Assembly (NCBI RefSeq): GCF_019649055.1
Contig: NW_026570414.1
Span: 62,001-126,000 of the forward strand
Source: Paramacrobiotus metropolitanus
Lineage: Eukaryota; Tardigrada; Eutardigrada; Parachela; Macrobiotidae
DNA length: 64,000 bases
Direction: 5' to 3'
In this document: positions 23,747 through 35,912 of the stretch, piece after piece
Layout: each line of letters starts with the position of its first letter
Position numbering within the stretch: the first letter of the stretch is position 1
Notes under the pieces: model-generated
The model's database searches: none
Seen by the model: only the letters and a program-made list of their open reading frames with translations
Told to the model about the DNA's origin: nothing
Translations under genes and position numbers: made by a program

Positions 23747-26700
23747 ATGCCACAGCGTTTTGTGGTCTTATTACTCACGCACACAGTGATATTCAATGTC
23801 GTTACCGTGTCACCGTATCTTGTTATAAGTCATACTATTCCAGACAGGATTTCCGAACGTATTCAACTGAAAGATGATCAGCCGTATATTCTCAGATCAC
23901 TACACTATCCAGCACGGTTTCCTATTGGCACGAAGTATATCTATTCGATTGATTCCTCTGGCCAACCAATCAAGGTATCTCTGTACACTAGGCACGTGGG
24001 ATGAGCAAGTGGTTGAAGACGTTCTCCTACTCTGTATAAGGCTGCATTTGTAGCTAACGAGATGTGTGAGAACAGAATTACGGCATGAATATTTCTTTAG
24101 AATGTTTATTTTATCGACTGGAGCTTAGCGAAGGTGACGTATTTTGAGCAACTACTTTGACTGCCGATTCGGCAAGTAAAGCCGTTTAACGAATGTAACA
24201 CGTAACGCTCGTGAGCTTTCACGTCAAGTTTGGCCTGTATTCCTATTAAAATAAATTTTCTGTCTAGTGTCATTTATGTTTCAAAAAATTTCCAAGCTGA
24301 ACATTATAAACGACGAAAATTCAAAGACTTCCGGCGCTTGAAGCAATCACAACCGCCCGGTGTGGCAGCGCAGTGCAGTTTTCATCTTGCAAATTTTTGA
24401 AAATTCCCGTTTCTTTCCTTTTTGATTTTTCTCGCAAAAAAGTGTTTTTTCCTGTCTTCCGTCTGCTAAAGAAGGAAGAATAAGTATTGAGGAATCATTT
24501 TAACTTGAAAATTGCCCGACTGGAACTCGAATGGCGCAAAATCAGCCGATCTGCTTTTAGGGCACTGGGCAGTAAACGGGTGGCGTATGTTACCGATAGT
24601 GGCAGTATTGATTCTACAAAGTTTTTGAATAACTTCAAAATTAGCATTTCCGCATTCGACTTTAATTTTGTCAGGTGGGACACTTTTATGGCCGCTACAA
24701 TGCCGACCAAACGTTGGTAACACGCCACGTTCAGGTCCGCGATGCGCTCCGGTTCGGGTTGGGCGTGGCTTAGGGAGACACGGTAGCAGGCTGTCTCAGC
24801 CTTTCCATTTTTCTCCCAGTAGAACGATTCCTCGGCGTACACACAGCGACCCGTGAAGTATAGGTATCCTTGCGATAAAACTCGGAAGCGTCCATATACA
24901 GTATGTAAGCCTTAGTGACACACAAACACAATCACATCTGCGCGACTAGCGCGCCAGCCGAAAACCAATTCCAAGACATTTGGAAAGCCAGAACCGCACA
25001 TTGAGCAAAGTGCCGGTAGCATCGTTTCGATGTAACGTACACGATTTTTTGTAGGGTACAGTAAATTAACAGTCGAATTTGACAGCGGTGCAACTTCATC
25101 GGGCGAATGCGGTATAAACGGTCACCGTATGCCGTGGCTATTCTGCGTGGCTATTCCAACAATGGCTATTCTGCAGAAGTGCATTTGGGGCCAGTGACCG
25201 ATGTACGGACAGCTGATTTTCCTTAACACTCGCACTACTCCATGTTCGATTGACGTTGCCTATTCCTAAAACAGCACGTATCTGGTTGGGGAAAACTTAC
25301 GGTTCGGAAAACGTTCCGTAGTTTAACAGTCCTGCACTGCAACTATGCTTATTACTGCACAAAATCTTTACAATATTCTTCGATTGGCGTCGTTTTGATT
25401 CAGCAACATTTAGAAATAAATTTTGCAAAACAACTTCATCTGGTGAACGATATCTCCACAACTTCTTTTGAAAAGCGGCCCAATGGCTAAATTTACAAGA
25501 TTGCGCAGCAAAATTATATAATCCCAACCAGATATCTCCACAACTTCTTTTGAAAAATGGCCCAATGGTCAAAGTTAGCTAAATTTATAAGTGCGCAAGC
25601 AAAATTGTATAATTGCAGCTTTGTAGAAATCACGACTGCCAATTTTTCGTTTGATTTTGAACCATTGATTCGGTATCCAGTGAGTAGATTAGAGCAGATG
25701 GAATGCTTTTTTTTAAAGCCTATTTTCTGAGAGATACGAAAAGTTAAAAAATATTTGGCCTACCCAAAATACTGCAGTCGGTTTTTGTTTTTAAGTCAGC
25801 CGCCGGTTCATCTGTATAGGCAGGCGCGGCGTTGTTTTCTGCATGCGTTTACTGTACTGTCGCTGCAGTCATCCAGAACCCGCAACAGCGAATGCATCTT
25901 CCTAATTATTTTTCTTTAAAAATTATCGGATAAATGGGTTACCCGAAGTGGTTTTGCATTAACTAGCACGTACAAAAACTTCACCAGTTTATTTTTCTAT
26001 CTAGATTCAGTCAAAGGAATTTGTGTTCGGAATACGTTGGCCCAACAGAACCGTACTAGATGGATGCTTAGGCGAGCGACTTAATGTTTGGGATGCCAAG
26101 GGTGTGTACGCTTATTAAGACTTCATAGTTCATACTGCTAGAGTGCCCGCTAGAGTAACTAGTTATTTTGAAAGGCTTACCGTAAAATCCGAGATTAACG
26201 CTCCACCGAAATTAATGCCCCTTGCGGTTTTACGCGCCCCCTCCCGAAGCTCTTGAAAAATTAAAGGCCCAGGGCGTTAATATCGAAATTTACGGTATAC
26301 TGTACCTGCTTGCAGTTCCAGCATCTCCTGTTGCTTATGCTTGTGGTGGAGGACGAGTGGATATTCTATCGTACAGCGACGCAGTGGTAAGCAAAGTCAG
26401 CAAGCACTTTCAAACTTTAAAATTTTCCCGGTATCAGGTTTTGTACTTGACATGTGAGCTAGTTAGTTCTTCGTTCTAAAACTTTTGTTAATGTTAAGCA
26501 ACGTCTGCTGAGACTAAGTAAATAAACAAATATTGTTGTCTTTCCACCACATTTCGCTGATTAACGAATAATGGAAAATCGGAAACAAGGGAAACAGCTT
26601 TGCCAGGTATTTAGAACAGCTAATAAGTCCCAAAACAGATGGCTTTCCCCTGTGGCCGAAAACTCCGTTACGTGGGTTTCAGTGTGCTCGCTCTGCAGAA

Positions 26701-29700
26701 AACTGGACGAGCATATTCCTCTTTCTGCTGCAATGCATACACTTTCTGCCCTGCCTTCGTCAGCATCTTTCTATTTAACAAACGCACAACTGCGCGGTTG
26801 ACCGCCGGCTGCCGTCTATTTGCCCGAAGAAAAGGGCGCAGAAACGCTTCAAATAAAAACTGTCACATGCAATATCGCATCAAGATTTCCGGTATTTTTA
26901 GAAGTCAACTTTATAAATGCTTCTCTCGTTCATAACGATTTAAATCTACAGTCTGTAACTTAGAATGTTGACTGTTAAAAGTGTCGTCGACATGCTACTT
27001 ACAGTTTATTGAGGCGGTGCCCGGACCGTCATATGGGGCCGAAAGCAAATTCCAGTTAGAGCTGACCCGTAAGTGCGCAGCCAGTTTATCTGCAACTCTG
27101 GATATGCAGATGATGCATCGGCAAGGCCAACGGAAATGTCGTAGGTGTACCTTGTGGTCGGGCAACACCATTTCAGTGTCCTTCTGATAAGAGCAACCAT
27201 TCGTGCATTGCAAAGGAGCACTTTTGTGACGGTAAGTCAGCCCGAGATGCGTCGCACTATCGTGCGACGTTGGTAGTTGGTACCTCTGAATATGTGTTGA
27301 TGACTGAACAAAACGCTGTTTCGAAGAAAGCGCATACATTTGGTACCGAGCATTTTGCTGTTGAATAGCAGCAGCCGGGAACGTGATCAGCCAGCTGATA
27401 CGTAGAACGCATTATTAAAAGATGTTCTGAAGCTAGGTTTCATAGCTGAACCGTTTTACTTACAATTGTTAAACATGGCCCTGAAGAGACACGACCATGC
27501 AGGTACGTGCCTGCATGGTCGTGTCTCTTTCATTACCTTTTCTTGCCATTTTAGTTCTTGCAATCGGTCATGCGTTGTTAAAATGAAAATAACCGTTAGA
27601 TAGAAGAATATTTCAACATACATACGGTACATATGGGTATGGCGTAGGCCCCTGATGTTTTATACCCGGAGACTGAGGAAAATGAGAACTGTACTTACCC
27701 TTATTCACAAATCTCAACTGCTAGCCAAAGAAACGCTGAAGTGTACGTAATTGCACTGTTTAATTCTGAGGCTGTGACCTTTATTTATTTAATATTAGGT
27801 GTGGCACAATGTCCGGAGGGCGAAGACGAGATCTGCAGTATGGACTGCGGCCATCATAGTGGGATTATTGATAGCAACGAGAACCTGCGCATCTATGGTG
27901 GTACACCGGTAACGGATTTACGACCACTGCAATTACATATCTTAGCACCTGTTTGGCTATTGACACAAAACTATAATTTTGGATAGGTCCAGCCTAGTAG
28001 CTGGCCATGGCAGGTGCAGGTTGACAGTCAGTATTCAGCTTGCGGGGGAACCGTGGTAAGTAGTGGCATTAAGACCGAGAATGCTTAAGATAAAGAGGAT
28101 TTTGTCAAGTTCTTGCTCCATATTGGTAGGCTTGCTGGCATTTCAGAGGCGAAACGTTGTAGAAGTAGAACTATTCCGTAAGCCTTTGCTTCGATCGAAA
28201 CGTATGAGTGGCATTTGGTCACATTTTGGTGAAAGATAGTAGAATTACGATCGACCGTCGACTCCGGTTTTTTGTTCAGATGTGCCAACTGCGTTCGTGA
28301 TGCTTCTGCTGTGCTTAACCTGCGCTCACAGCATCCATCCGCGAAGCTCTTCCTTTAGGTCTTTTTTCTCTATGTAATCACAGTTCCCGCAAGTGTCTAC
28401 CATGAAATGCTGTAGCAAAAGTTCGAATCGTTGTGCAGATTTGCTGTTGGTCAAAAAACACTTTTCTTGCTTGGCAGTAGGGAAAAAAATAATATTAGCG
28501 TAAAACTTCTTTGGTTAACCCTCATAAAGAAAAATAAATAAATATTTTAAAATATTACTCTATTAATAAACGTGGAATTGTATTTTAGATAGCTCCGCGA
28601 TGGATCCTCACGGCAGCGCATTGTATTTCTCAATACGTAACGAATCGTACGGCGTATTTAGAGTAGGTGCTTGTGCCCCAAGAAGCTATTGATAAAGAGT
28701 TCCATGGTATTTAGTGCGAGTGCCTTCGCAGTGACTTAAGCCACGGAGGGTGGTCTCAAATTCGAAGGGAATCTAGCCGTTTGCAGTGATTACATCTTAA
28801 CATACGGTCCGCGAAGCCCCTCGCGAGGTGGAGTATATCTATATACGATTCGAATCTGAGACCACCCTTACAGTCACTGTTACTGTACGATTATGGAAGT
28901 TGGTGAGCAACTACTGTACTAGTGCAATATTTTATGTTTTGCGGTTAAGCACCGACTTGTGTGGTAACTCGCACTTGGGATGCCTGCCGCCGGACCGCCG
29001 CAGCGCAGTTAAATTCCGTTGCATGTGCTGATGTGCGTGCATAAACAATGAGTGAAGGTCAAAGGTTGATTCTGTAATGCAATATTAAAATCTCCCATTT
29101 TTCAACGAAGTAAATGAATTCTGTCAAGTGGCGCTGGCTAGGCGCGCACCGACCATCGACGGCGGAACAAAGCAAACCCGGATGAAGGCTTTAATGCCGA
29201 AATCTAACACACACCGCGCTTTGCGCGCGAGCCAAAAACCAACTGCCAAGATAACGGATCCTGCAGCCAGCACAGCTGTGCTGCAGGCCGTGAGAAAGCA
29301 TGCAAATGCCCAGACAGGAAAAAAACCCAAAACCAACCAATGACAGAAGGGCTGAATCAAAAGCCCGCCCTGACAATTCCTTTCCTCATGTGGCATATTA
29401 AGCAATTTATTTTCTTAATGACCAATGGCTATCTCCACTGGCCATCTTTACTGGCTGTCACTGGATATTTAGCGATTATGTCGTGGGCATTTCTTTGCAG
29501 AAGCGGAAGTCTGCAACAAATAACAGTGAGATTCATGCCACACCGCTGCGGAGCGGGGTCAAATTCTACGGTGATTACGGTACAGAAAGTATTCCTGCCA
29601 CCACTATGGGGAACACGGTCGGAAGACCCCTTGTACTTTGATGCGGCTCTTTTGCTTTTGTTTTCCGTGAGTTTCGACATAATTACATAGCTAGCTTATG

Positions 29701-32700
29701 CAGCAGTGATCCACTTATAGGAAATGGTTCGGTACTGTATCGATTTTGTTCACTTCGAACAAAATTTTCGTTCTACCGCATTTTGGAAATTTTTTTCGCA
29801 GCGTCGTAAGTCGTTCAGTAGCCGAATCATCGATTGCCGAATCCGATTGCCTTGAAACTTTGCAGCAAAAGGCACAGGATTATAAAGTCGAATGTGCATC
29901 AGGATCAACATTCACAACTTCACAGCATGCTTTTCAGTCTTTAAATGAGTTTAAGAAACTGTAGAACTCATTTTATTGTTCAGAAGAATGATATTGGTTC
30001 AGCTCGACGGTGTGGTTTGACTTTGTTACCGTCGCTAAAGTGTACAAATTCCTTGTCATTGGGATGTTATAAATCGCTATAGAAATTCTCCGAAGAGGGC
30101 CAAAGCGAAAGCTTTAGTGGGTGAAACTTGTATCATGTACCGGACCATTTCCATTATTGAGATTAATTATAGATTTTGCATTCCGTATAGCTGTACGTAG
30201 TCATTCGTAAAACGCTGATGTGATGTAAGTGCTATTTGCTTTGTGTTGTAATGTTTTTGAATGTGATGTTCAGTACTCTAGCCGATAATCAAAAACAATA
30301 AAAAAAAACATGTATCTCTTCTGTAGGATATTGAATTGTTAACAGTTCGGCCAATCTGTCTGCCCCGCTCGGCTATGGTGCTGAATATTGGAGACGTGTG
30401 TTACGCAGCTGGTTGCGGTCTGACCGAAACCAAAAGCGTATCTTCCCAGCTGATGCAGCTGGCCATGACAATAATTGATATTAGTTGCACCTCTGCACTC
30501 TGTCCGGACACATTGTACACTGGGCAAAACGTTAGCGGCACCGGAAAGAGCACGTATGGCGTAATTTGGATGGGCAAAATTTAAAATAGTAATGCTGCTG
30601 AGAACGGGATGTCGCTGTTGCAGTTGTTTCGGGGACAGCGGAGGACCTTTAGCGTGCCGGAAAAATGGAGAATTTGGTAGGAACATTATTGAGTCTCGAT
30701 TTTATGAATACATAAGGTTTTATAAAATATGAATATATGAATATGAAGTATTATTAAGGCAATGATCAATAATACGTGCGGCCGGCCACCCCTCAGTCTG
30801 AAAAGTTCTCTACGAGTAGATCGTAGATCGGCCGTGGTCAAGAACTGCGTCATATGACTTTGTTTTCGTACAACACCAGGTTCTAAAATATTTATTACAA
30901 ATGAGCGTCCCGGATTTCGTTGTCGGCACATTTACGCGATATTTTAAATTTCTAACCATACGGTATATTTCGGCTGTAGCCGTCCATTTCAAATACCGGG
31001 TGGCCCTACAAAATGCCGGTCTCCGCTTTTGCTTTGTTTCTCGACAACCACTTGTCGCAATGTAAAATTTTTAGACCCATTTAAATAGACAACTTTATAG
31101 ATACCAGAAACATCAAAACATTTTACTGTTAATCGAGAGATCTTGTTAGCAGTCGAGCCAATTGAAATCGCGTCGAAATTTATGGAACGAACAGCTGGTT
31201 CCGCTGCTGATCATAGCTAAGTGGATGGACAGAATCAGGTCAGCTTTCGAAGCGCTGATATGAGAACTGGTTTCGAAAAGCGTGCGTGCAAACTTTACCA
31301 GGCGGCAGGCTTGGTTAAGCGGAGTTCCTATTCATCTCGTTCCTTTAACCACCACGTTCAGCAAAATGTCAGAGTTTTTTACAGGGAAAACAAATACTAC
31401 TGGACTACTGCAATTTTATTATAGAAATGAAGAAATAGGAGTTTTTGTTCTGGGACGCCCTCATGCTCTACCCATTTTTTGAAATATTTATTTAAAACCT
31501 TAAACCTTTATTGACCTCTTTTTTAACTAAACTTTTATTTGTAGTAATTCTTGCTTTTCGAATGAAATTTAGCGTGGTGCCAAACAAACACTGGACAGAC
31601 CCAGCGGACCTGGTTAAAACAGACCACCATAGTGGGGCCACCCGGTAGTGCAATTAAGTTTTATCCGGGATGTATGATTTTGTTGGGACCACTCTCCAAA
31701 CGCTTGCTAGAGTCGCATTTGCAAATCTATGGCTTTGCACCACAAACTTGAATTTAGTGGCCGTTCCGTTCACAGCCTTTCAAAAAACGAAACAATAATG
31801 GCGAATATATATTTGTGGTACATACTATAGATAGAGTACGCGCTTGTAACGGACAGCAAGATCGATGGGTGGATGGTGGACGTTCAATGCAATCACATCC
31901 ACCTTCCCGCCGTAGCCCGGCAGAAGCCGTCCAACATTCTGCCCGACTTCGCAGGAAAGTGGGTGCGATCTCATTGATCAGCCACCATCCACCAATTCAC
32001 CTTGCTGCCGGTTACAGATGCAGCCTAAAGGAAAGGTGGACGACTCACTCACCTCCCTGCCGGTTACGCACGGTGTCTTCTTGAGCACAGCGCCAGCTCA
32101 TCTCACTGTAGTGTCTGAGTAAAATTTCATGCACGAATCTGTAAGAAAAACGATGATTTCCAATGTCTGAGTAACGGAGGCAGCCAATCTACTGTTATAA
32201 ATAGTTCAAAATAGAGAGCTACGGGAAAACTCAAAGTATAGAATTACTTAATTTTAGCCTCGGCTAACGTTTCGTGCTAATCTCAGTTAAACACTTCAAA
32301 TTAACTTTGTTTGCAGAGACCGACCAATGGGCCTTATTTGGAGTGGAATCATTCGGGACGGGGTACAACAGGCGCCGAAAATAACTGTACAAAACATTTG
32401 TGACAAATTCGTAAGTATCATTATTTTTTCAGGGAGTGTGGCGACGCGCTGAGCGGGTATCAAGCCGTAGAAATGCTCATGCCGTTCATTATGAATACAG
32501 TGTACTCGCAAGGCTTCAGTGGCTGGCTGAGAAATCGTACCGTGCCAAACAGAGCCGCACTTGGCCAGGAGGCGTCCGTCCCGGCAACGGTACTAGTGGA
32601 AAATGAAAAGCCCCCACCGCTACGCACTCAGGTAGCCGCGCAGTCAGCGGCTTCCAGAGAAAATAGGAGAGTGTTATTGTTCTTCGTACAAGTTTGGATG

Positions 32701-32718
32701 TTTTTGTTGTTTGTATAA
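23747..32718 (+). CDS. CUB-LDLa-S1 serine protease, chymotrypsin-like (right copy)
   Basis: Paralogue of the minus-strand protease, predicted 525 residues. Exons: 23747-23974, 26005-26101, 26316-26386, 27005-27068, 27145-27231, 27799-27908, 27987-28055, 28589-28662, 29501-29666, 30327-30553, 30624-30676, 32317-32362, 32433-32718, totalling 1578 nt. Signal peptide, CUB, LDLa (PFQCPSDKSNHSCIAKEH), zymogen cleavage before IYGG, His253 in LTAAHC, Asp314 in FDAALLLL, Ser403 in GDSGGPL, and Ser at S1 position 189. The ATG at 23747 matches the left copy's start. The C-terminus ends in about 16 hydrophobic residues after a basic pair (RRVLLFFVQVWMFLLFV) with nothing beyond, as in a GPI-attachment signal, so the enzyme may be surface-anchored. 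Introns vary from 70 bp to 2.0 kb and contain several MITEs. Confidence 0.9.
25446..25618. repeat. Tandem duplication of ~85 bp in intron 1
   Basis: Two direct copies start GATATCTCCACAACTTCTTT at 25449 and 25532, each followed by a GGCCCAATGG stretch and a GCGCA-AGCAAAATT-TATAAT tail. Intron 1 of the right protease; no function apparent. Confidence 0.75.
27484..27529. repeat. Perfect 20-bp-arm hairpin
   Basis: AAGAGACACGACCATGCAGG (27484-27503) is followed after 6 nt by its exact reverse complement. It lies in intron 5 of the right protease. The perfect arms imply a recent origin or maintenance. Confidence 0.9.
28748..28867. mobile_element. 120-bp MITE, GGGTGGTCTCA ends
   Basis: GGGTGGTCTCAAATTCG at the left faces CGAATCTGAGACCACCC at the right. 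It is in intron 8 of the right protease, and a related pair of ends lies at 8867-9026. Confidence 0.65.
30996..31645. mobile_element. Non-autonomous Tc1/mariner-like element, second copy
   Basis: 650 bp with CCGGGTGGCCC ends and TA on both outer sides (30994-30995, 31646-31647), in intron 11 of the right protease. The left subterminal sequence matches that of the 6515-7477 element; the right end diverges after about 14 bp. Confidence 0.65.
31866..31996. repeat. 131-bp inverted repeat
   Basis: GGTGGATGGTGGACGTTCAA (31866) faces its diverged inverse ending GCCACCATCCACC near 31992. Arms about 39 bp, roughly 80% identical. Intron 11 of the right protease. Confidence 0.65.
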
Positions 32719-32821
32719 GATTAAAAAAATTCGATATTACGTTTCCAATCGGTATTAATCGTATTAAAGTGATATTCTCCTGTAATGATTAACGCAATAT
32801 TATTCTGATCAATTACGGTAT

Positions 32822-33301
32822 TGTAACGATAGAAAATCTTAGTACCGCCAGTTGGGATTGTTTATTGCTTTTCTACATCAGTTATTGGTTCATTCATTGC
32901 TTGTCTTCCTCATTAAGATCATGTGAATCAGCATCTCATTGTCTTACCGCTTTACCGCTACAATCTCGATGCTCTTAACTTTTACTTTGGCGCACTAGAA
33001 TCATTCTTGGATTTGCTCCTTGCCAGCTAGCTAACCTTGCTTTTTGCCTTCTTGCCCTGTGTACTTGCTAATAAGAATCTTGCCGTGACTGCCGTGTCTT
33101 GCGTTTGTTGTTTGTAAACACTTCGAGATGAATCATCTCATCTCCCACACAGTAGTTGTGTAATTGCCACCTTACTTCCGGTCAGCATCGCTGCTGATCG
33201 TGCCAGCCTTTTGATTGTCAGTTAGCCTTAACAGCCGCTACATCGTGGTACGGTGGATTAACCATCCCACTAGAACAGCAGTTTAACCGGCTGCTGTTGC
33301 A
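32822..33301 (+). repeat. 5' LTR (480 bp)
   Basis: Begins TGTAACGATAG and ends GCTGCTGTTGCA. It matches 41876 onwards almost base for base. Promoter elements inside were not resolved. Confidence 0.95.
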
Positions 33302-33319
33302 TGGCGCTCCTGGACTTCG
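33302..33319 (+). other. Candidate primer-binding site
   Basis: TGGCGCTCCTGGACTTCG follows the 5' LTR with no spacer and begins with the TGG expected for pairing to a tRNA 3' CCA. The tRNA is not identified. Confidence 0.5.
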
Positions 33320-33936
33320 GACCAGTTTAATTCTATCCGGCGCCGACTCGCTTGCCAAAATCTTACGCCCCACATTACCTAGACGGCTTTCCAAGGAAGT
33401 CAAGCGCCTCACCTGCACATCGCGTGCTTCCACCCACCACCAGAAAGTCTTCCTTGCCATTCATAAGGGACCGGAAATACCGGATTTCCTTAAAGATTAC
33501 CGCATACCGCGATTATCAATGGGTAAGTTACTACCATGTTGCAGTTGGTGAAAACATAATTTCAATTTTGTCGGATTTGATTACTTATATTTCCACCTAA
33601 GCCGGCTAAAGTTATCGAAGCCGACGATCTTGTCGTTTTGCAGTCGCTAACTCAATTGTTGTTTTAACTTTCTCACATTACTGATATTAAAATTATACAC
33701 ACATTACATAAGTTTTCAGGATAAATATTATTTCTTTTGTAAATTACATACTTTCTCACGTGGCACACCCAATCTTGTTTTGTGCGTATCACAGTATAAG
33801 TACTGTATATGTTAGAGAATGAGCAGCTTACATTAGCCTGGCGCCAGTCAAATGGTTCTTTTCCACATTACCGAACATAAGGAAGAGAAATGTAGATTCC
33901 TTTCCCAAACATTAAAAGAATCGCTCCAGTAGATCC
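33320..33936 (+). other. Retroelement untranslated leader
   Basis: About 620 bp between primer-binding site and the first gag ATG. Short ORFs overlap here but none resembles a gag domain. Packaging or translation signals are expected but cannot be identified by eye. Confidence 0.6.
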
Positions 33937-35230
33937 ATGGCATCCGAGCCAGAATCTTTGACAGACCAGCTGAGCTATCTAACGAAAGCTCAACTGCTCG
34001 CAGTCAGCAAGCGTCTTGACCAAAACATTGCCCAGTCTAAGAAGAAAGGCCACTTCGTGAAAACATTAGCCGAATACATGACAACACATAAAATCCCTTT
34101 CTCCACAGTAGATCCTTCACCTCTACCACACCTTGTCAGACAGACAGATTCTCCCTCCCGCAGCTCATACGCGACAGCGCGCTCAGATTCACAGTTTCAC
34201 GCGCAGCGTTCAACGCGCAACCAGAGCTGGCCGTCGGTCAGCCCAGAGAGGCCACAGAGCCAGAGAAGAACCCGCCGTCAGCGTTCAGATGGGCTGAGCC
34301 GGGGTACAGTACAGAGAATTCCCCGCTCACAGTCTCCGCTCCGTATACTCTTCCAGAGAGTATACAGGACAAGTTCAGTCACACCCAGCCGCAGCGAGGA
34401 TGAGAGAAATATGCCACGCTCTCGACACGTGCTACACGTCTGAGCAGAGGCAGGCCGGCAGGGCAAATACAGACGAATTATTAAACTTATCGCTGATCGT
34501 AGCAGCTGAATGCATTCAGAGTGCAGCGCAGACCAAACCGGCTGCAGAGACAGTCCAATCTCCCAACATGTGCATTGACCACAGGGCAGACATTAAACAC
34601 GAACCGGCAACAAACACAGAGAATAGGACGCAGATTAACAGTACACACCGAAATACGAGTACTTATACATTAAATGCGCCTGTACATAATAGTATTCCCG
34701 AACCGGCAAAATCACCAGCTGATCTGACAGATTTGTTGCGCACATTAACGATGAATAACAACAGTGCCAGACTACAGGCTAAGGACTTTAAAATTGAAAT
34801 CTTTAACAACAAGCCCGATTATATTATCACAGATTTTTTCCAGCAGTTTGAGCGTGCCGCTGCAGCACTTAATTGGGACGCAGGTAGAAAATTACAGATG
34901 CTACTGAACTACTTAGGCGATATGCCTAGACGTTTGTTTGAGTCGTTATGGCAGAAAAACTCCCATTTACCATACGATGAATGGAAAGCACAGTTTACTA
35001 AGCGATTTTTACCTGAAGATTATGAGTTGACTAAGAGAATGGAACTGTCAAAAAAGGTGTATAAGAAAGGTGCCGATATTAATGCGTTTCTTGATGAAAT
35101 GGAACTGTTATTTCAGCAGATAGATCCGCTAATGCCTGAAACATACAAAGTAGCTGAAATTCAGCGTGCAATAGCTGACTTGCCAGAGTACAAAAGATTT
35201 TTTGGCAACATCAAAAACACATACAGTTAG
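33937..35230 (+). CDS. gag: gag: matrix/capsid region of the Ty3/gypsy element
   Basis: Two overlapping frames, 33937-34443 then 34400-35230, separated by a one-base shift. The N-terminal part (MASEPESLTDQLSYLTKAQ) is followed by an Arg/Ser-rich segment. From about 34780 the sequence fits the retrotransposon gag (capsid-like) domain: a FFQQFERAAAALNW helix, LNYLGDMPRRLFESL, a WKAQFTKRF segment and a Tyr/Lys-rich tail. The shift sits in a non-conserved stretch, so it may be a real decay event, a programmed shift or an assembly error. Confidence 0.8.
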
Positions 35231-35912
35231 TGAGTTCCGCTCGATTTTGACCAGATTAACAATTGCGGATCGTCCGGCCGCAGGTACGGAGACAAACCCC
35301 ATTGAGGTAAACTATATTACCGAAAATAAATTTCGCCCGTCGCGTGACCGCTCAAATAGCTACCAGCGCACAGATAGATCACGCAGCCGTGATGAGTACC
35401 GTCAAAACCGATATTATCAAGATCGATCTCGCAGCCGCAATCGGTATACTGGTGCAGACTACCGCGATAAACCACAGTCTGGCGAATTCCGTAGGCAGGC
35501 CAAGCCAGATCGGTACCGGTCGCCGGCGCCGCGCGCGCAAGAACGCAGCGGCCGCTTCAGCTCGACTGATCGCAGTGACCGCTTCCGGTCAAAAGATCGC
35601 TCAGACCGCAGCCGTTCACGAGATGATAGTAAACGTAGCTCAGGTCAGGATTACAAACGGATAGATAGAAAGTACATAGACTTCGACAGCTACCGGCTTC
35701 AGAATGGGAAATTATTTTGTCCACGTTGTGAGGATTTTACCCATTCTTACAAAGAGTGTGAGGATTCGCATCCTGATGATCGGTATAAAGTCGCACGAGT
35801 GTGCCCAGCAGACATTAAAGCACGAGTACAAGAGAAGTACGACGATTACATAAAGTACAATCTTGCGAAAAAAGGTAACGCGTACTGGCGTACTGACGAG
35901 GGAAAAGAATGA
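35202..35912 (+). CDS. gag nucleocapsid: RS-rich region with CCHC zinc knuckle
   Basis: Overlaps the capsid frame by 29 nt, in another frame. It is strikingly rich in Arg, Ser, Asp and Tyr (repeated RSRD, DRSDR and RYR words), then has one canonical CX2CX4HX4C knuckle, CPRCEDFTHSYKEC, at about residue 165. Such domains bind and package element RNA. Its stop overlaps the start of the protease frame by 4 nt (ATGA). Confidence 0.8.
   Translation: MATSKTHTVSEFRSILTRLTIADRPAAGTETNPIEVNYITENKFRPSRDRSNSYQRTDRSRSRDEYRQNRYYQDRSRSRNRYTGADYRDKPQSGEFRRQAKPDRYRSPAPRAQERSGRFSSTDRSDRFRSKDRSDRSRSRDDSKRSSGQDYKRIDRKYIDFDSYRLQNGKLFCPRCEDFTHSYKECEDSHPDDRYKVARVCPADIKARVQEKYDDYIKYNLAKKGNAYWRTDEGKE

Noticed and set aside
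26981-27187. Continuous exon across the CUB end and LDLa of the right protease
   Set aside because: A 76-bp intron (27069-27144) with GT/AG ends gives the same junction as the 53-bp intron in the left copy; reading through puts LDLa out of frame.
35344-35664. Ala/Ile-rich ORF in the nucleocapsid region
   Set aside because: Shadow frame of the Arg/Ser-rich nucleocapsid, which carries the conserved CCHC knuckle.
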